Assembly: GCF_001432305.1 (NCBI RefSeq)
Contig: NZ_KQ483358.1
Location: forward strand, 2,603,822 to 2,667,821
DNA length: 64,000 nt
Direction of reading: 5' to 3'
From: Curvibacter sp. PAE-UM
Lineage (GTDB): Bacteria > Pseudomonadota > Gammaproteobacteria > Burkholderiales > Burkholderiaceae_C
Both the position numbers and the translations under genes were made by a program. Under the pieces are notes generated by a model, which saw nothing but the letters and a program-made list of their open reading frames with translations, had not been told where the DNA came from and ran no database searches. Positions 33,891-43,757 of the stretch are shown here, piece by piece. How positions within the stretch are numbered: the first letter of the stretch is position 1; each line of letters starts with the position of its first letter.

Positions 33891-36452
33891 ATGCAAACAC
33901 GACTGAGCCAGCTGCTGCCTTACCTGCGCGAACTGCCCGCGCTGGTGCGACTTCGGCAGTGGTGGCGCCGGCAGTCCCCCCACCGCCAGGACCGTTACGC
34001 CATGCTGGCGCCGCTGGTGGCCGTCCTGCTGTTTCTGGCCGCCATCGTGGCCGCCTTTGGCTATTTGCGCCTGGAGGAGATGGAGCGGGAACAGGAAGCG
34101 GTTCGGCGCGACGTGGAATACGCCCAGCAGCGCATGCGCCTGCGATTGCTGGAGCGTCAGGAGGAACTGGTGCGCCTCGCCCAGGAAGTCTCCAGCCAGG
34201 AGCTGGACGCCGACCAGTTCCGCAACCGTGCCAACGTGCTGCTCAACCAGTACCCCGAACTCCAGGGGCTGAGCTGGATCGACGAACGCCGCCGCCTGCG
34301 CGTCGCCCATGGCAATCCCAGTCTGGCGCACAGCCTGGTCAACAGCCCCGTCCGCAGCGGCGTGCTGCCGGAAAAACCCAGCGAGACCGAGAACGCCTTT
34401 GCCCTGGCGCGTGAACTGCGCCAGCCCATCTATGTGCAGCGCAGCGCCACGCCGGATGGCACCGCGCTGCTGGAGCTGCACCTGCCCTTGCACAGCCGAA
34501 CCCGCTTCGCTGGTGTGCTGCTGGCCGAGTACTCGCTGGACACGCTCTACCGCTATGGCGTCCCCTCGGAAGTCTCGGCGCGTTATGCCGTCTCCCTGCG
34601 CGATTCCCGCGGCGAGGTGCTGGCCGGCAGCAGCGCCCCCAAGCGCAACCGGGCGGGCCAGTGGCTGGGCTGGGCCTCACATGCGAACGAATATGAAGTG
34701 CCGGTCTCGCCCGTGGGCAACGGTCTGGTGCTGCACGCCCAGGCCTATCGCGCTTCGCTGGGCGTGGTGGGCAGCGGCCTGTTCTGGCTGGTCGGCACGC
34801 TCAGCGTGATGACGGCCTGGATGCTGATCGCCAACTGGCGCCACACCCGCCGGCGCATGCAGGCGCAGCAGGCCCTGGTGCTGGAGACCAATTTCCGCCG
34901 CGCCATGGAGAACTCCATGCCCACGGGCATGCGCGCGCTCGACCTGCAAGGCCACATCACCTACGTCAACGCCGCCTTCTGCCAGATGACGGGCTGGAGC
35001 GAACGCGAACTGGTCGGCTGCACGGCCCCCTTCCCCTACTGGCCCGAGGAAGACCGCGACATGCTGATGGGCCGGCTGGAAGACGAGCTGACCGGCCGTG
35101 TGACCCCAGGCGGCTTCCAGGTGCGCGTCAAGCGCAAGGACGGCACCCTGTTCGATGCCCGCATCTACGTCTCGCCGCTGATCGACGCACGCGGCCTGCA
35201 GACCGGCTGGATGACCTCGATGACCGACATCACCGAGCCCAACCGCGTACGCGAGCAGCTTTATGCCTCCTACGAGCGCTTCACCACGGTGCTGGAGGCG
35301 CTGGACGCCTCGGTCTCGGTCGCGCCGCTGGGCGCCGACGAGCTGCTGTTCGCGAACAAGCTGTACCGGCTCTGGTTCCATGAACAGAGCAACGGCCATG
35401 TGCGCCTGTCCACCCAGGCCGGCCTGCCGGCGCGGGTGAGCACCGAGGACAGCCAGGACAGCGTGGATGGCCTGGTCGGCATGCCCACCAGCGCCCTGCC
35501 CGACGCCGACGCCGAGAACGCCGAGGTCTACGTCGAGGAACTCGGCAAGTGGCTGGAGGTGCGCACCCGTTACCTGACCTGGGTGGACGGGCGCCTGGCG
35601 CAGATGGTGATCGCCACCGACATCACGCCGCGCCGCCTGGCCGAGGCCCAGTCCGCCGCCCAGGCCGAGCGCGCCCAGACTGCCAGCCGCCTGATCACCA
35701 TGGGCGAGATGGCCTCCAGCGTGGCCCACGAACTGAACCAGCCGCTGACCGCCATCAACAACTACTGCAACGGCATGGTCTCGCGCATCAAGGCGCAGCA
35801 GATCTCCGAGGAGGACCTGCTGGGCGCGCTGGAAAAAACCGCCAAGCAGGCCCAGCGCGCCGGCCAGATCATCCAGCGCATCCGCGCCTTCGTGAAACGC
35901 AGTGAGCCGAACCGCACGCTCTCCGAAGTGGCCGTCATGGTCAACGAGGCCGTGGAACTGGCCGAGATCGAACTGCGCCGCTACAACGTGCGCCTGAGCT
36001 ACTTCATGGCCGACCTGCCGCCGGTGCTGGTCGACCCCATCCTGATCGAGCAGGTACTGGTCAACCTGCTGAAAAACGCCGCCGAGTCCATCGTCCATGC
36101 GCAACGCCCGCCACCGCATCGCCGCGTGGAACTGCACGTGCTGCCCGCCACCGTCGAGGGCAAGCCGGTGGTGGAGTTCACCGTGACCGACACCGGCCGT
36201 GGCATCGCCCCGGAGGTCATGGCACGCCTGTACGAGGCCTTCCACACGACCAAGGCGGAAGGCATGGGCATCGGTCTGTCCCTGTGCCGTTCCATCGTCG
36301 AGTCGCACCAGGGCCGGATGAAAGCCGAGAACCTCTACAATGGCTCCGAAGTCACCGGCTGCCGTTTCACCTTCTGGCTGCCCGTGGACGGACCAGCGGC
36401 TGCGTCAGCCCCTCCACAACTGCAAGCAGAAAAACCTCAGGTTAGAGCATGA
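33891..36452 (+). CDS. membrane PAS sensor histidine kinase
   Basis: 853 residues. Membrane helices at about 38-58 and 293-314 enclose a ~230-residue periplasmic sensor region. A PAS domain follows (FRRAMENSMPTGMRALDLQG ... ITYVNAAFCQMTGW) and a second PAS-like stretch. The HisKA domain has phosphoacceptor His613 in SSVAHELNQPLTAINN, and the ATPase has the N box LVNLLKNAAESI and G boxes DTGRGIAPE and GMGIGLSLCRSI. The HELNQPLTAINNYC form is typical of DctB/FixL-type kinases. ATG at 33891 is preferred to one 22 codons upstream. Its stop overlaps the regulator gene (ATGA). Ligand unknown. Confidence 0.88.
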   Translation: MQTRLSQLLPYLRELPALVRLRQWWRRQSPHRQDRYAMLAPLVAVLLFLAAIVAAFGYLRLEEMEREQEAVRRDVEYAQQRMRLRLLERQEELVRLAQEVSSQELDADQFRNRANVLLNQYPELQGLSWIDERRRLRVAHGNPSLAHSLVNSPVRSGVLPEKPSETENAFALARELRQPIYVQRSATPDGTALLELHLPLHSRTRFAGVLLAEYSLDTLYRYGVPSEVSARYAVSLRDSRGEVLAGSSAPKRNRAGQWLGWASHANEYEVPVSPVGNGLVLHAQAYRASLGVVGSGLFWLVGTLSVMTAWMLIANWRHTRRRMQAQQALVLETNFRRAMENSMPTGMRALDLQGHITYVNAAFCQMTGWSERELVGCTAPFPYWPEEDRDMLMGRLEDELTGRVTPGGFQVRVKRKDGTLFDARIYVSPLIDARGLQTGWMTSMTDITEPNRVREQLYASYERFTTVLEALDASVSVAPLGADELLFANKLYRLWFHEQSNGHVRLSTQAGLPARVSTEDSQDSVDGLVGMPTSALPDADAENAEVYVEELGKWLEVRTRYLTWVDGRLAQMVIATDITPRRLAEAQSAAQAERAQTASRLITMGEMASSVAHELNQPLTAINNYCNGMVSRIKAQQISEEDLLGALEKTAKQAQRAGQIIQRIRAFVKRSEPNRTLSEVAVMVNEAVELAEIELRRYNVRLSYFMADLPPVLVDPILIEQVLVNLLKNAAESIVHAQRPPPHRRVELHVLPATVEGKPVVEFTVTDTGRGIAPEVMARLYEAFHTTKAEGMGIGLSLCRSIVESHQGRMKAENLYNGSEVTGCRFTFWLPVDGPAAASAPPQLQAEKPQVRA

Positions 36453-37072
36453 GTCTGATTCCGAAAAAAGGCACGGTCTATGTGGTCGACGACGACGAGG
36501 CCGTACGCGATTCGCTGCAATGGTTGCTCGAGGGCAAGGACTACCGGGTGCGCTGCTTCGACTCGGCCGAGTCCTTCCTCAATCGCTACGACCCGCGCGA
36601 GGTGGCCTGCCTGATCGTCGACATCCGCATGGAAGGCATGACCGGGCTGGAACTGCAGAACCGCCTGCTCGAAGGCCACTCGCCCCTGCCCGTCGTGTTC
36701 ATCACCGGCCACGGCGACGTGCCCATGGCCGTGGACACCATGAAAAAGGGCGCCATGGATTTCATCCAGAAGCCCTTCAAGGAAGACCAGCTGGTGACCC
36801 TGGTCGAGCGCATGCTTGATCGCGCCCGCGAAACCTTCAGCGTGCACCAGCAGGCCGCCAGCCGTGAAGCCCTGCTGGCGAAGCTCACGCTGCGCGAAAG
36901 CCAGGTGCTGGAGCGCATCGTCGCCGGCCGCCTGAACAAGCAGATCGCCGACGACCTGGGCATCAGCATCAAGACGGTGGAGGCGCACCGCGCCAACATC
37001 ATGGAAAAGCTCAACGCCAACACCGTCGCTGACCTGCTGAAGATCGCCCTGGGACAAGCCGCCAAAGCCTGA
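36449..37072 (+). CDS. FixJ/LuxR-type response regulator
   Basis: 207 residues. Receiver domain 1-125 with acidic pocket Asp14/15, phosphoacceptor Asp58 ([10 protein letters not shown]), Thr in [12 protein letters not shown] and Lys in IQKPFKEDQ. The C-terminal LuxR-type HTH ([20 protein letters not shown] ... [17 protein letters not shown]) binds DNA. It is the partner of the kinase that overlaps it by four bases. The target genes are unknown; the divergent pyruvate dehydrogenase operon is an obvious candidate. A terminator follows. Confidence 0.92.
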   Translation: MSLIPKKGTVYVVDDDEAVRDSLQWLLEGKDYRVRCFDSAESFLNRYDPREVACLIVDIRMEGMTGLELQNRLLEGHSPLPVVFITGHGDVPMAVDTMKKGAMDFIQKPFKEDQLVTLVERMLDRARETFSVHQQAASREALLAKLTLRESQVLERIVAGRLNKQIADDLGISIKTVEAHRANIMEKLNANTVADLLKIALGQAAKA

Positions 37073-37091
37073 CCGCCCCCTCGCCCCTGCG

Positions 37092-37124
37092 ACGCCCGCC
37101 TCGTTCGTTCCAGCGGGCGTTTTT
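37092..37124 (+). terminator. rho-independent terminator after the response regulator
   Basis: Stem ACGCCCGC (37092-37099) / GCGGGCGT (37113-37120) with a 13-base loop and TTTTT, ending 22 bp before the folD ATG. Confidence 0.85.
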
Positions 37125-37146
37125 ACTTGACCGACGGAAACACACC

Positions 37147-38010
37147 ATGACGCAGACCACCGGCCGACTGATCGACGGCAATGCACTCTCCAAACAACTG
37201 CGCGGCGACGTTGCCCAGCGCGCCGCCGCCCTCAAGGCCCGCGGCATCACGCCCGGCCTGGCCGTGGTCCTGGTCGGCGAGAACCCGGCCTCCCAGGTTT
37301 ACGTGCGCAACAAGGTCAAGGCCTGCGAAGACAGCGGCCTGCACTCGGTACTTGAGAAGTACGAGGCTTCCATGACCGAAGCCCAGCTGCTGGCGCGCAT
37401 TGAGGCCCTCAACAAGGACCCTGCCATCCACGGCATCCTGGTGCAGTTGCCCCTGCCCGCGCACATCGACGCGCACAAGGTGATCGAAGCCATCTCCCCG
37501 GCCAAGGACGTGGACGGTTTCCACGTCGCCAGCGCCGGCGCGCTGATGGTCGGCCAGCCCGGCTTCTGGCCCTGCACCCCCTACGGCTGCATGAAGATGC
37601 TGGAATCGATCAACTATGACCTCAAGGGCAAGCACGCCGTGGTCATCGGCCGCTCCAATATCGTGGGCAAGCCCATGGCCCTGATGCTGCTGCAGCAGAA
37701 TGCCACCGTGACGATCTGCCACAGCGCTACCCCGGACCTCAAGGCCATGACCCTGCAGGCCGACGTGATCGTCGCCGCCGTGGGCAAGCGCAAGGTGCTG
37801 ACCGCCGACATGGTGAAACCCGGCGCCGTGGTGATCGACGTCGGCATGAACCGCAATGACGAAGGCAAACTCTGCGGCGACGTGGATTTCGAAGGCGTGA
37901 AGCAGGTTGCGGGCTGGATCACCCCGGTGCCCGGCGGCGTCGGCCCCATGACCATCACCATGCTGCTGGTCAACACCCTGGAAGCCGCCGAACGCGTGGC
38001 GGCGGGCTGA
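37147..38010 (+). CDS. folD: bifunctional methylenetetrahydrofolate dehydrogenase/cyclohydrolase
   Basis: 287 residues, the FolD length. Motifs: [19 protein letters not shown], with the conserved Tyr and Lys of the cyclohydrolase site; [16 protein letters not shown]; the NADP-binding [15 protein letters not shown]; and [15 protein letters not shown] near the end. It interconverts 5,10-methylene- and 10-formyl-tetrahydrofolate in the cytoplasm. It sits between a terminator and prlC, 69 bp upstream of the latter. Confidence 0.97.
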   Translation: MTQTTGRLIDGNALSKQLRGDVAQRAAALKARGITPGLAVVLVGENPASQVYVRNKVKACEDSGLHSVLEKYEASMTEAQLLARIEALNKDPAIHGILVQLPLPAHIDAHKVIEAISPAKDVDGFHVASAGALMVGQPGFWPCTPYGCMKMLESINYDLKGKHAVVIGRSNIVGKPMALMLLQQNATVTICHSATPDLKAMTLQADVIVAAVGKRKVLTADMVKPGAVVIDVGMNRNDEGKLCGDVDFEGVKQVAGWITPVPGGVGPMTITMLLVNTLEAAERVAAG

Positions 38011-38079
38011 TCGGGAACATCAGCAAAAGCTATGGGGACATGGCTTGAATCCGGCCCCGCTGACCGCACAATGCTGAAC

Positions 38080-40116
38080 ATGAGCAACCCCCTTCTCGAC
38101 GTCTCCGACCTGCCCCTCTTCGACCGCATCCGCCCGGAACACGTGGCCCCGGCCATGGATGCGCTGCTGCAGACCTGCGACGCCGCTCTGCAGCGCGTCA
38201 CCGCAAGCGACTTCCCGCCCGACTGGTCCGCCATCGCCCGCGAACTGGATGTGGCCACCGAACAACTGGGCCGGGCCTGGGGCGCGGTCAGCCATCTCAA
38301 CAGCGTGGCCGACACCCCCGAGTTGCGCGCCGCCTACAACGAGGCCCTGCCGCGCGTGACCGAGTTCTGGACCCGTCTGGGCGCCGACGAGCGCCTGTAC
38401 GCCAAGTACAAGGCCATCGATCCGTCCCGGCTGAATGCCGAGCAGCGCCAGGCACACCAGAACGCCCTGCGCAACTTCGTGCTGGGTGGGGCCGACCTGC
38501 GCGGCGCGGCCAAGGAACGCTTTGCCCAGATCCAGGAGCGCCAGGCCGAACTGAGCCAGAAGTTCAGCGAGAACACGCTGGACGCGACCGACGCCTGGTC
38601 CTACTACGCAACGCCGAGCGAACTCGAAGGCGTGCCCACCGACGTGCAGCAGGCCGCGCGTGCGGCCGCCGAGGCCGAGAGCAAGGACGGTCACAAGCTC
38701 ACGCTCAAGATGCCCTGTTACCTGCCGGTCATGCAGTTTGCGAAAAGCAGCGACCTGCGCCACAAGCTCTACCGTGCCTACACCACGCGCGCCTCCGACC
38801 AGGCCGAGGGCGAAGGCAGCAAGTTCGACAACAGCGCGCTGATCCGCGAGATCCTGGCCTTGCGCCAGGAGGAAGCCCAACTGCTGGGCTACCTGAATTT
38901 CGGCGAGGTCTCGGTGGTGCCGAAGATGGCCGAATCCCCCCAGCAGGTGGTGCGTTTCCTGCGCGACCTGGCGGTCAAGGCCCGCCCCTACGCCGAGCAG
39001 GACGTGGCCGACCTGCGCGCCTTTGCACGGGACGAGTTGCACATGGCCGATCCCCAGCCCTGGGACTGGCCCTACATAGCCGAGCGCCTGAAGGAGGCGC
39101 GCTACGCCTTCAGCGAACAGGAGGTCAAGCAGTACTTCACGGCACCGCGCGTACTGGCCGGCCTGTTCAAGATCATCGAGACCCTGTTCGAGGTCTCGAT
39201 CCGGCCTGACACGGCCCCGGTCTGGCACCCGGCGGTGGCTTTCTACCGGATTGAGCGCGGCGGCCATCTGGTCGGCCAGTTCTACCTGGACCAGCCGGCC
39301 CGCCCCGGCAAACGCGGCGGTGCCTGGATGGACGATGTGCGTTCACGCTGGCTGCGCCCGGACGACGGCCGCCTGCAGATGCCCGTGGCCCACCTGGTCT
39401 GCAACTTTGCCGATGGCGTGGGCGGTAAGCCGCCGCTGCTCACGCACGATGACGTCATCACCCTCTTCCACGAGTTCGGCCACGGCCTGCACCACCTGCT
39501 GACCCAGGTCAACGAGCGCGATGTCTCCGGCATCAGCGGCGTGGAATGGGATGCGGTGGAACTGCCCAGCCAGTTCATGGAAAACTTCTGCTGGGAATGG
39601 GACGTGCTCAAGCACATGACATCCCATGTCGAGACCGGCGAGCCATTGCCGCGCGCCCTTTTCGAGAAGATGGTCGCCGCCAAGAACTTCCAGAGCGGCA
39701 TGCAGACCCTGCGCCAGATCGAGTTCGCCCTGTTCGACATGCTGCTGCACACTGAACACGACCCGCAGCAGGACTTCATGCCCCTGCTGGACTTGGTGCG
39801 CACCGAGGTCGCCGTGCTGCAACCGCCGGCCTGGAGCCGCACGGCCCACACCTTCAGCCACATCTTCGCCGGTGGTTACGCGGCCGGCTACTACAGCTAC
39901 AAATGGGCTGAGGTGCTCAGTGCCGACGCCTACGCCGCCTTCGAGGAAACCCCGGGGCCGGAGGGCTTGCCGAATGTGCAAACCGGGCGAAAATATCGCC
40001 AGGCCATCCTGGAGGCCGGCGGCAGCCGCCCGGCCCTTGAATCCTTCAAGGCGTTCCGCGGGCGCGAGCCCAGCCTGGACGCCCTTTTGCGGCACCAGGG
40101 CATGGCCCGTTCCTAG
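38080..40116 (+). CDS. prlC: oligopeptidase A (M3 family metallopeptidase)
   Basis: 678 residues, the normal size. The zinc-binding motif HEFGH begins at His464 (LFHEFGHGLHHLL) with the downstream Glu in WDAVELPSQFMENF. It degrades short peptides, including cleaved signal peptides, in the cytoplasm. ATG at 38080 (MSNPLLDVSDLP) is chosen because relatives start this way; an ATG three codons upstream (38071) is equally possible and neither has a strong ribosome site. Confidence 0.95.
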   Translation: MSNPLLDVSDLPLFDRIRPEHVAPAMDALLQTCDAALQRVTASDFPPDWSAIARELDVATEQLGRAWGAVSHLNSVADTPELRAAYNEALPRVTEFWTRLGADERLYAKYKAIDPSRLNAEQRQAHQNALRNFVLGGADLRGAAKERFAQIQERQAELSQKFSENTLDATDAWSYYATPSELEGVPTDVQQAARAAAEAESKDGHKLTLKMPCYLPVMQFAKSSDLRHKLYRAYTTRASDQAEGEGSKFDNSALIREILALRQEEAQLLGYLNFGEVSVVPKMAESPQQVVRFLRDLAVKARPYAEQDVADLRAFARDELHMADPQPWDWPYIAERLKEARYAFSEQEVKQYFTAPRVLAGLFKIIETLFEVSIRPDTAPVWHPAVAFYRIERGGHLVGQFYLDQPARPGKRGGAWMDDVRSRWLRPDDGRLQMPVAHLVCNFADGVGGKPPLLTHDDVITLFHEFGHGLHHLLTQVNERDVSGISGVEWDAVELPSQFMENFCWEWDVLKHMTSHVETGEPLPRALFEKMVAAKNFQSGMQTLRQIEFALFDMLLHTEHDPQQDFMPLLDLVRTEVAVLQPPAWSRTAHTFSHIFAGGYAAGYYSYKWAEVLSADAYAAFEETPGPEGLPNVQTGRKYRQAILEAGGSRPALESFKAFRGREPSLDALLRHQGMARS

Positions 40117-40137
40117 GGAACCTTCACTTGAGGAATA

Positions 40138-40797
40138 ATGAGGCGCATGAAGACCACCTACCGTCCCCGCCACGCCGCCCTGCTGGCTGCGGCTGTCATA
40201 CTGGCCCTGCTCCCTGTTTTGGCTTCTGCCCAGGGCATCTACCGCATCGTCGGCCCGGACGGTCGGGTCACCTTTTCCGACAAGCCGCCCACCAGCAGCG
40301 AAAAAGCCACGGCACTGAGCCCGAGCGGCCGCTCCAGCGAGAGCGGCGGTGCCAGTGAACTGCCCTTCGAACTGCGCGAGGCCATGAACCGCTACCCGGT
40401 CACGCTCTATAGCGGAAAAAACTGCGAGCCCTGCAATGCAGCGCGCAGCCTGCTGAACTCACGCGGGATACCCCATACCGAGCGCACCGTCACGACGTCA
40501 CAAGATGTCGAAGCGCTCAAGCGCCTGGGCATTGAGGCCACGGTGCCCACGGCCACCATTGGCGGCCAGCGCCTCAAGGGCTTTTCCGAGGGGGAGTGGA
40601 GCGACTTCCTGGACGCCGCGGGTTATCCCAAGAGCTCCCGCTTGCCCTCTGGCTACCGCAACCCGCCGATTGCCCCCCTGGTACCACTCCAGGAAGCTGC
40701 TCCCGCGTCCGCCGAACGCCCAGCAGCGCCACCGGTAACGCCCAGCGCCCCGGCACCCGGGCCGACGCCGGACAATCCGACCGGCATCGTGTTCTGA
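40138..40797 (+). CDS. exported DUF4124 plus glutaredoxin-like protein
   Basis: 219 residues. Signal sequence with core AALLAAAVILALLPVLASAQ, then a DUF4124 module (GIYRIVGPDGRVTFSDKPP). A glutaredoxin-like domain follows at about 84-165 with redox pair CEPC in TLYSGKNCEPCNAARSLL and the cis-Pro region EATVPTATIGG. The C-terminus is Pro/Ala-rich and disordered. It would act as a periplasmic thiol-disulfide protein. AGGA precedes the ATG at 40138; a second in-frame ATG at 40147 is possible. Follows prlC by 21 bp on the same strand. Confidence 0.83.
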   Translation: MRRMKTTYRPRHAALLAAAVILALLPVLASAQGIYRIVGPDGRVTFSDKPPTSSEKATALSPSGRSSESGGASELPFELREAMNRYPVTLYSGKNCEPCNAARSLLNSRGIPHTERTVTTSQDVEALKRLGIEATVPTATIGGQRLKGFSEGEWSDFLDAAGYPKSSRLPSGYRNPPIAPLVPLQEAAPASAERPAAPPVTPSAPAPGPTPDNPTGIVF

Positions 40798-40801
40798 CCA
40801 G

Positions 40802-40825
40802 CAAGGGGCCTCAGCAGGCCCCTTG
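40802..40825. terminator. hairpin between convergent genes
   Basis: Perfect 10-bp stem CAAGGGGCCT / AGGCCCCTTG with CAGC loop, between the glutaredoxin-like gene and rpiA. Neither strand has a T tract, so termination is likely but not certain. Confidence 0.6.
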
Positions 40826-40830
40826 TGCAT

Positions 40831-41505
40831 TCAGTACGTCAGCGTCTTCACGCCGCTGGCCGTTCCCAGCAGGCAGACCTGGGCGCGCTGGTGCGCGAAC
40901 ACGCCCACCGTCACCACGCCCGGCCACTGGTTGACCTCGGACTCGAAGGCCAGCGGATCCTTGATCTGAAGGCCGGTCACGTCCAGGATGTGCTGGCCGT
41001 TATCGGTCACCAGGGGCTCGGCCCCTTTCATGCGCACCCTGGCCGTGCCGCCCAGGGCGGTGAACTGGCGGATCAGGCGCTGGCTGGCCATGGGGATCAC
41101 CTCCACCGGCAGCGGAAACTTGCCCAGCACGGTCACCTGCTTGGATTCGTCGGCAATGCAGACGAAGCGGCGCGACTGCGCGGCCACGATCTTCTCGCGC
41201 GTCAGCGCGGCGCCGCCGCCCTTGATCATGTAGCCTTTGTGGTCGATCTCGTCGGCGCCATCGATGTAGACCGACAGTTCGCCGACCTCGTTGGCGTCGA
41301 ACACCGGGATGCCCAGGGCCAGCAGGCGCTCGGTGCTGGCGACCGAACTCGACACGGCCCCCTTGATCTGGCCTTTCATCGAGGCCAGGGCATCGATGAA
41401 CTTGTTGACCGTGGAGCCGGTCCCGACCCCGACGATTTCGCCGGGAACCACGTAGTGCAGGGCGGCCTGGCCGACCAGGGTCTTGAGTTCGTCTTGGGTG
41501 AGCAT
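40831..41505 (-). CDS. rpiA: ribose-5-phosphate isomerase A
   Basis: 224 residues. Family motifs: [16 protein letters not shown] for phosphate binding, [25 protein letters not shown] with catalytic acid, [14 protein letters not shown], and VEVIPMA. Converts ribose 5-phosphate to ribulose 5-phosphate in the pentose phosphate pathway. Divergent from pyrD, with 61 bp between start codons; that link joins two nucleotide-precursor genes. Confidence 0.97.
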   Translation of the reverse strand: MLTQDELKTLVGQAALHYVVPGEIVGVGTGSTVNKFIDALASMKGQIKGAVSSSVASTERLLALGIPVFDANEVGELSVYIDGADEIDHKGYMIKGGGAALTREKIVAAQSRRFVCIADESKQVTVLGKFPLPVEVIPMASQRLIRQFTALGGTARVRMKGAEPLVTDNGQHILDVTGLQIKDPLAFESEVNQWPGVVTVGVFAHQRAQVCLLGTASGVKTLTY

Positions 41506-41566
41506 GTCGCGATCTATAAAGTGAGGTGGTTGATCTGGGAAAATACGGGAACAACGGAATTATGCG

Positions 41567-42625
41567 ATGTCCCTGATCCCCTACGCCCTCTCCCGCGCCA
41601 TGCTGTTCCGCCTCGACCCCGAGGCCGCGCACGAGCTCACGATCGACATGCTGGCGCGCACGCAGAACACCCCCCTGGCCTGCGCCTACAGCCAGACCCG
41701 GGTCGAGGACCCCATCACCCTGGCCGGCCTGCAGTTCCCGAACCGCGTGGGCATGGCCGCCGGCCTGGACAAGAACGCGCGCTGCATCGATGGCCTGGGC
41801 GCCATGGGTTTCGGTTTCGTCGAAGTCGGTACCGTGACCCCCTTGGCCCAGCCTGGCAACCCGAAACCGCGCATGTTTCGCCTGCCCGCCGGGAACGCAC
41901 TGATCAATCGCATGGGCTTCAACAACGACGGCCTGGACGCCTTCCTGGCCAACGTGCAGCGCGCCACCTTCCGCCGCAAGAGCGGGACGCCCCTGCTGCT
42001 GGGCCTCAACATCGGCAAAAACGCCGCCACGCCGATCGAACGTGCCACGGATGACTATCTGATCGGCCTGGCCGGCGTCTATCCGCACGCCGACTACGTC
42101 ACCATCAACATTTCCAGCCCCAACACCAAGAACCTGCGTGCACTGCAGAGCGACGAGGCGCTGGACGGGCTGCTCGGAGCCATCGCGACCCGGCGCGAGC
42201 AACTGGCGCAGCAGCATGGCAAACGGGTACCCGTGTTCGTCAAGATCGCCCCGGACCTGGACGAAGAACAGGTCAAGGTGATTGCCGCCACCCTGCAACG
42301 CCACGGCATGGACGGCGTGATCGCCACCAACACCACGCTCAGCCGCGAAGCGGTGCAAGGTCTGCCACATGCCGAGGAAACCGGCGGACTCTCGGGCGCA
42401 CCGGTGCTGGAGGCCAGCAACCGCGTGATCCGCCAGTTGCGCGCGGCCCTGGGCCAGGGCTACCCCATCATCGGCGTGGGTGGCATCCTGAACGCCGCCG
42501 ATGCCGTGAGCAAGATCGAGGCTGGTGCCGACCTGGTGCAGATCTACACCGGCCTGATCTACCAGGGTCCGGAACTGGTGCAGCAGTCTGCACGGGCGAT
42601 CAAGGCCTTGCGCCAGGCATCCTGA
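41567..42625 (+). CDS. pyrD: dihydroorotate dehydrogenase (quinone), class 2
   Basis: 352 residues. The N-terminal helical membrane-associating segment ([25 protein letters not shown]) marks class 2. FMN-site motifs are [41 protein letters not shown] with the catalytic Ser region [11 protein letters not shown], and [18 protein letters not shown]. It oxidises dihydroorotate to orotate using ubiquinone, the fourth step of pyrimidine synthesis, at the inner membrane. Divergent from rpiA. Confidence 0.97.
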   Translation: MSLIPYALSRAMLFRLDPEAAHELTIDMLARTQNTPLACAYSQTRVEDPITLAGLQFPNRVGMAAGLDKNARCIDGLGAMGFGFVEVGTVTPLAQPGNPKPRMFRLPAGNALINRMGFNNDGLDAFLANVQRATFRRKSGTPLLLGLNIGKNAATPIERATDDYLIGLAGVYPHADYVTINISSPNTKNLRALQSDEALDGLLGAIATRREQLAQQHGKRVPVFVKIAPDLDEEQVKVIAATLQRHGMDGVIATNTTLSREAVQGLPHAEETGGLSGAPVLEASNRVIRQLRAALGQGYPIIGVGGILNAADAVSKIEAGADLVQIYTGLIYQGPELVQQSARAIKALRQAS

Positions 42626-42643
42626 AGCGCGCCCCGTGCGGGT

Positions 42644-43600
42644 TCAGGCCCCCAGCCTGGAACTGCGGCTTTCCTTGCCGGGAGGCGGCGTAAGCAGCGG
42701 CTGGTCCCAAGAGGGTTCGTCCGCAAAGCGCTCGGCGAGGAACTGGACGAAATTGCGCAAACGCTCCGGCAGCCGACGATCCGGCAGGAACACGGCGTAC
42801 AACGTGCTCTCGGGCAAGGTGTACTCCGGAAACAGCTGGACCAGGCGTCCTGCCACGATGTGTTCACTGGCCGCGAAAGACGGCAGCACGGCAATGCCCA
42901 CGCCGGCCACGGCAGCATCGACCAGGCCCTCGGCCACATTCGCACGCAGATTGCCCGACACATTGACGGTCAGTTCACCGTCGCGTCCACGGAAACGCCA
43001 TTCGTTGCCCTTGGGCCGGTCATAGACCAGGCAGTTGCAGGCCAGCAGGTCGCGCGGGGTGCGCGGGGTGGCGTTGGCAGCCAGGTAGGCCGGCGAAGCC
43101 ACCACGATCCAGCGGCAAGGCGCCAGGCGACGCGCCACGAGATTGCTCAGGCGCGGCTCTTCCGCCAGCCGGACCACCAGATCAGCATTGCCCGAGATCA
43201 GGTCGGCGAAGCGCTCGGACAAGGTGACGTCGATCTGGATGGATCGATTCAGCGCGAGAAATTCGCTCACGGCCGGCAGCAGGTGCAGGCGGCCGAAGGT
43301 GATGGCCGTGCTGATGCGGATCAAACCGTGCGAGCCCCGCGAGAGCTCCTCGACATCGCGTACAGCATCGCCGGCATCGGCGACGATGCGCGCGCAGCGC
43401 TCGTAGAAACGTTCGCCCGCCAGGGTCAGGCCCAGCTTGCGGGTGCTGCGATTGAGCAGCTTCACACCCAGTGACTCCTCGAGTTCCTGGATATGACGAC
43501 TGGCCAGGGCCTTGGAAATGCCGCAGCGATCGGCGGCAACGGTGAAACTGCCGGCATCCACGACCGCCACGAAGGTGGCCAGGGCGTTCAGGTCGCGCAT
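42644..43600 (-). CDS. LysR-family transcriptional regulator
   Basis: 318 residues. N-terminal winged HTH (LATFVAVVDAGSFTVAADRC ... SRHIQELEESLGVKLLNRSTRK) and a periplasmic-binding-protein-like effector domain. Of the CrgA-type subgroup by the RDLNALATF start and the PxxLPESTLYAVF-type end. ATG at 43600 is the family start; a frame open upstream adds 52 unrelated residues. It is divergent from the hydrolase/Bug operon across 157 bp and probably controls it. Confidence 0.92.
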   Translation of the reverse strand: MRDLNALATFVAVVDAGSFTVAADRCGISKALASRHIQELEESLGVKLLNRSTRKLGLTLAGERFYERCARIVADAGDAVRDVEELSRGSHGLIRISTAITFGRLHLLPAVSEFLALNRSIQIDVTLSERFADLISGNADLVVRLAEEPRLSNLVARRLAPCRWIVVASPAYLAANATPRTPRDLLACNCLVYDRPKGNEWRFRGRDGELTVNVSGNLRANVAEGLVDAAVAGVGIAVLPSFAASEHIVAGRLVQLFPEYTLPESTLYAVFLPDRRLPERLRNFVQFLAERFADEPSWDQPLLTPPPGKESRSSRLGA

Positions 43601-43650
43601 GGAGGAACCCTCGGCGCAACTCCCGTAAACAATGAATTCACAAAATCCCG

Positions 43651-43679
43651 TTTCATAGACGATGGCTTGAAAGTATATT
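43651..43679. promoter_or_regulatory. possible LysR operator / hydrolase promoter
   Basis: In the 157-bp divergent region, TTTCA (43651-43655) and TGAAA (43668-43672) form an inverted repeat with a 12-bp spacer, followed by TATATT (43674-43679), a possible -10. This is the size and form of a LysR recognition site, but the dyad is only 5 bp per arm. Confidence 0.35.
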
Positions 43680-43757
43680 GTCCTGTTGACCCAGCGTGCA
43701 TGCGGCATCACCCGGTGCGGGCGCGCTGCCCCTCTCTCGAATTGAAAGACCGCCATC

